From positions 62,001 to 126,000 of the forward strand of contig NZ_JBGGWB010000005.1 in the NCBI RefSeq assembly GCF_041321155.1: a stretch of DNA of 64,000 nt. The letters are read 5' to 3'. The position numbers were made by a program, and so were the translations under genes. This stretch comes from Sphingomonas sp. IW22. Lineage in GTDB: Bacteria; Pseudomonadota; Alphaproteobacteria; Sphingomonadales; Sphingomonadaceae. Below, in pieces: positions 63,120 to 64,000 of the stretch. The notes beneath the pieces are model-generated. The model saw only the letters and a program-made list of their open reading frames with translations. It did not search any database and was not told the origin of the DNA. The number at the start of each line of letters is the position of its first letter. Positions within the stretch are counted from its first letter, which is position 1.

Positions 63120-64000
63120 CGCCGAAGCGGCGTCTGTTCATTCAGGTGGTTGCGGATCGTCGTTGACGCCACACCCGCCTGACCCATGGCGTTGGAGATC
63201 TGGTCCAGCCCCAGCACCACGTCCCCGGCGGCGAACAGGCCGGGGACGCTGGTTTGCATATGATCGTCAACGATCAGGCACCCGCCATCCTTGGCATCAG
63301 CGCCCGCCGCGATGGCAAGGTCGGAGCGGATGGTGGAGCCGAGTGCAGGGTACACGCTGTCGAACGTCATCGGCCCTTGCGCCGTCGTCACGCTCAGCCG
63401 GTGACCGGCTATGGCATAGTCTCCGCACGGCCCCTCGACCCGCGCAACGCCGGCCTTGTCCAGCGCGGCTTCGCATTCGGCGTCCAGTTCGTGCCGTTCG
63501 GGCGCGATCAGCGTGACGTCGGCGGTATAGCTTCGCAGGAACAAAGCCTCCCGCATCCCGTGGTCGCCCGTGCCGATTACGCCCACGCGCTTGTCTGTCA
63601 CTTCATATCCGTCGCAAATCGGGCAATAGCGCAGCATGCCGTGAGCCAGCGCCTCGTCATGCAGCGTTTCGGCCATGCCCTTTGGCCGGTGATTGACCAC
63701 GCCGGTTGCCAGCAAAACGGTGCGCGCACGCCATTCACGGTCGTCGCATGCCACGCGAAACGCGTCCTCGCCCGGCTCAAGCGCGGTGACGCGACACATT
63801 TCGCTGACCACGCCGAACGATGCCGCCTGCTCGCGCATCCGCGCCAGCAGGTCGGGGCCGGTGATGCCGCCGGGATAGCCCGCATGATTATGCGTGCGCG
63901 GGATCAGCGCCGCGCGGCTGGACCCGCAATCGAACAGCCGCACCGACAGGTGATAGCGCGCCAGATAGATGGCCGCCGTCAACCCTGCGGGTCCGGCGCC
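63116..64000 (-). CDS. Thioredoxin-reductase-like NAD(P)/FAD oxidoreductase (5' end outside window)
   Basis: At least 294 residues; the reading frame is open to the window end, where GAGPAGLTAAIYLARYHLSV gives the FAD-binding GxGxxG loop, so only a few N-terminal residues are missing. The active-site dithiol CPICDG sits at the position of thioredoxin-reductase CAxCDG. The NAD(P)-binding motif is VGVIGTGDHGMREALFLRSY, and the FAD-closing motif TSVPGLFAAGDVVLGLDQI. The changed dithiol surroundings and lineage suggest a TrxR-like paralogue rather than the housekeeping TrxB. Its end overlaps the copB remnant by 4 bases. Confidence 0.88.
   Translation of the reverse strand, partial: GAGPAGLTAAIYLARYHLSVRLFDCGSSRAALIPRTHNHAGYPGGITGPDLLARMREQAASFGVVSEMCRVTALEPGEDAFRVACDDREWRARTVLLATGVVNHRPKGMAETLHDEALAHGMLRYCPICDGYEVTDKRVGVIGTGDHGMREALFLRSYTADVTLIAPERHELDAECEAALDKAGVARVEGPCGDYAIAGHRLSVTTAQGPMTFDSVYPALGSTIRSDLAIAAGADAKDGGCLIVDDHMQTSVPGLFAAGDVVLGLDQISNAMGQAGVASTTIRNHLNEQTPLRR

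Noticed and set aside
1..64000. CRISPR arrays, insertion sequences, tRNA or rRNA genes, prophage genes.
   Set aside because: I looked for regularly spaced repeats, transposase or integrase motifs, and cloverleaf or rRNA signatures on both strands by eye and found none.

Overview
The window is GC-rich DNA whose gene content and protein character fit an alphaproteobacterium of the family Sphingomonadaceae (Sphingomonas or a close relative). Pointers are several TonB-dependent receptors, a D-mannonate dehydratase of the ManD type, Caulobacter/Sphingomonas-type xylose genes, Tat-exported PhoX, and dense gene packing with many 4-bp ATGA/GTGA overlaps. The assignment is inference from gene content; no rRNA or tRNA gene lies in the window. 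No gene-free stretch exceeds 300 bases. I see no CRISPR array, insertion sequence, phage, integrase or attachment site.

Layout. 1-5.4 kb: the groEL 3' end, a TraB/GumN protein, two tandem exported amidohydrolases, a TetR regulator and a small lipoprotein. 5.4-7.9 kb: a Tat-dependent PhoX-type phosphatase. 8.0-21 kb: a type II secretion (T2SS) region. Three small inner-membrane genes resembling L/M/C platform parts run toward gspD-C-I-H-G on the other strand; gspL-M-E diverge from gspG; gspF lies 3 kb further, past a SIMPL-domain gene and a large catalase. gspJ and gspK are not present. 21-41 kb: a TonB receptor and then housekeeping genes: rnr, moaB, a lytic transglycosylase, a divergent uracil-DNA glycosylase, ETF-quinone oxidoreductase, a TPR protein, ispE, an N-formylglutamate amidohydrolase-like gene, nnr, a 23S rRNA uracil methyltransferase, truA, fmt, recR, def and rmuC. 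41-43 kb: a META lipoprotein, a DUF2946 protein and a PepSY membrane protein whose 5' end is frameshifted.

43-62 kb is the most coherent accessory region: a (glucurono)xylan-oligosaccharide utilisation locus. It holds a GH3 beta-xylosidase/glucosidase, a hexuronate-type MFS transporter with ManD, a GH67 alpha-glucuronidase, a ketoglutarate-semialdehyde dehydrogenase, xylX/xylB/xylC of the oxidative xylose (Weimberg) route, a sugar:proton symporter, a LacI regulator, a large TonB receptor and an SGNH esterase. The same short palindrome, best form TGATAGCGCTATCA, recurs upstream of five of these transcription units. This suggests that the local LacI protein controls the whole locus as one regulon. 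Xylonate dehydratase (xylD), a GH10/GH11 xylanase and the uronate isomerase/oxidoreductase are not in the window.

62.1-63.1 kb is a decayed copper-resistance remnant: the 5' part of copA is fused by deletion to the 3' part of copB, with two frameshifts and a premature stop. The window ends inside a thioredoxin-reductase-like FAD protein.
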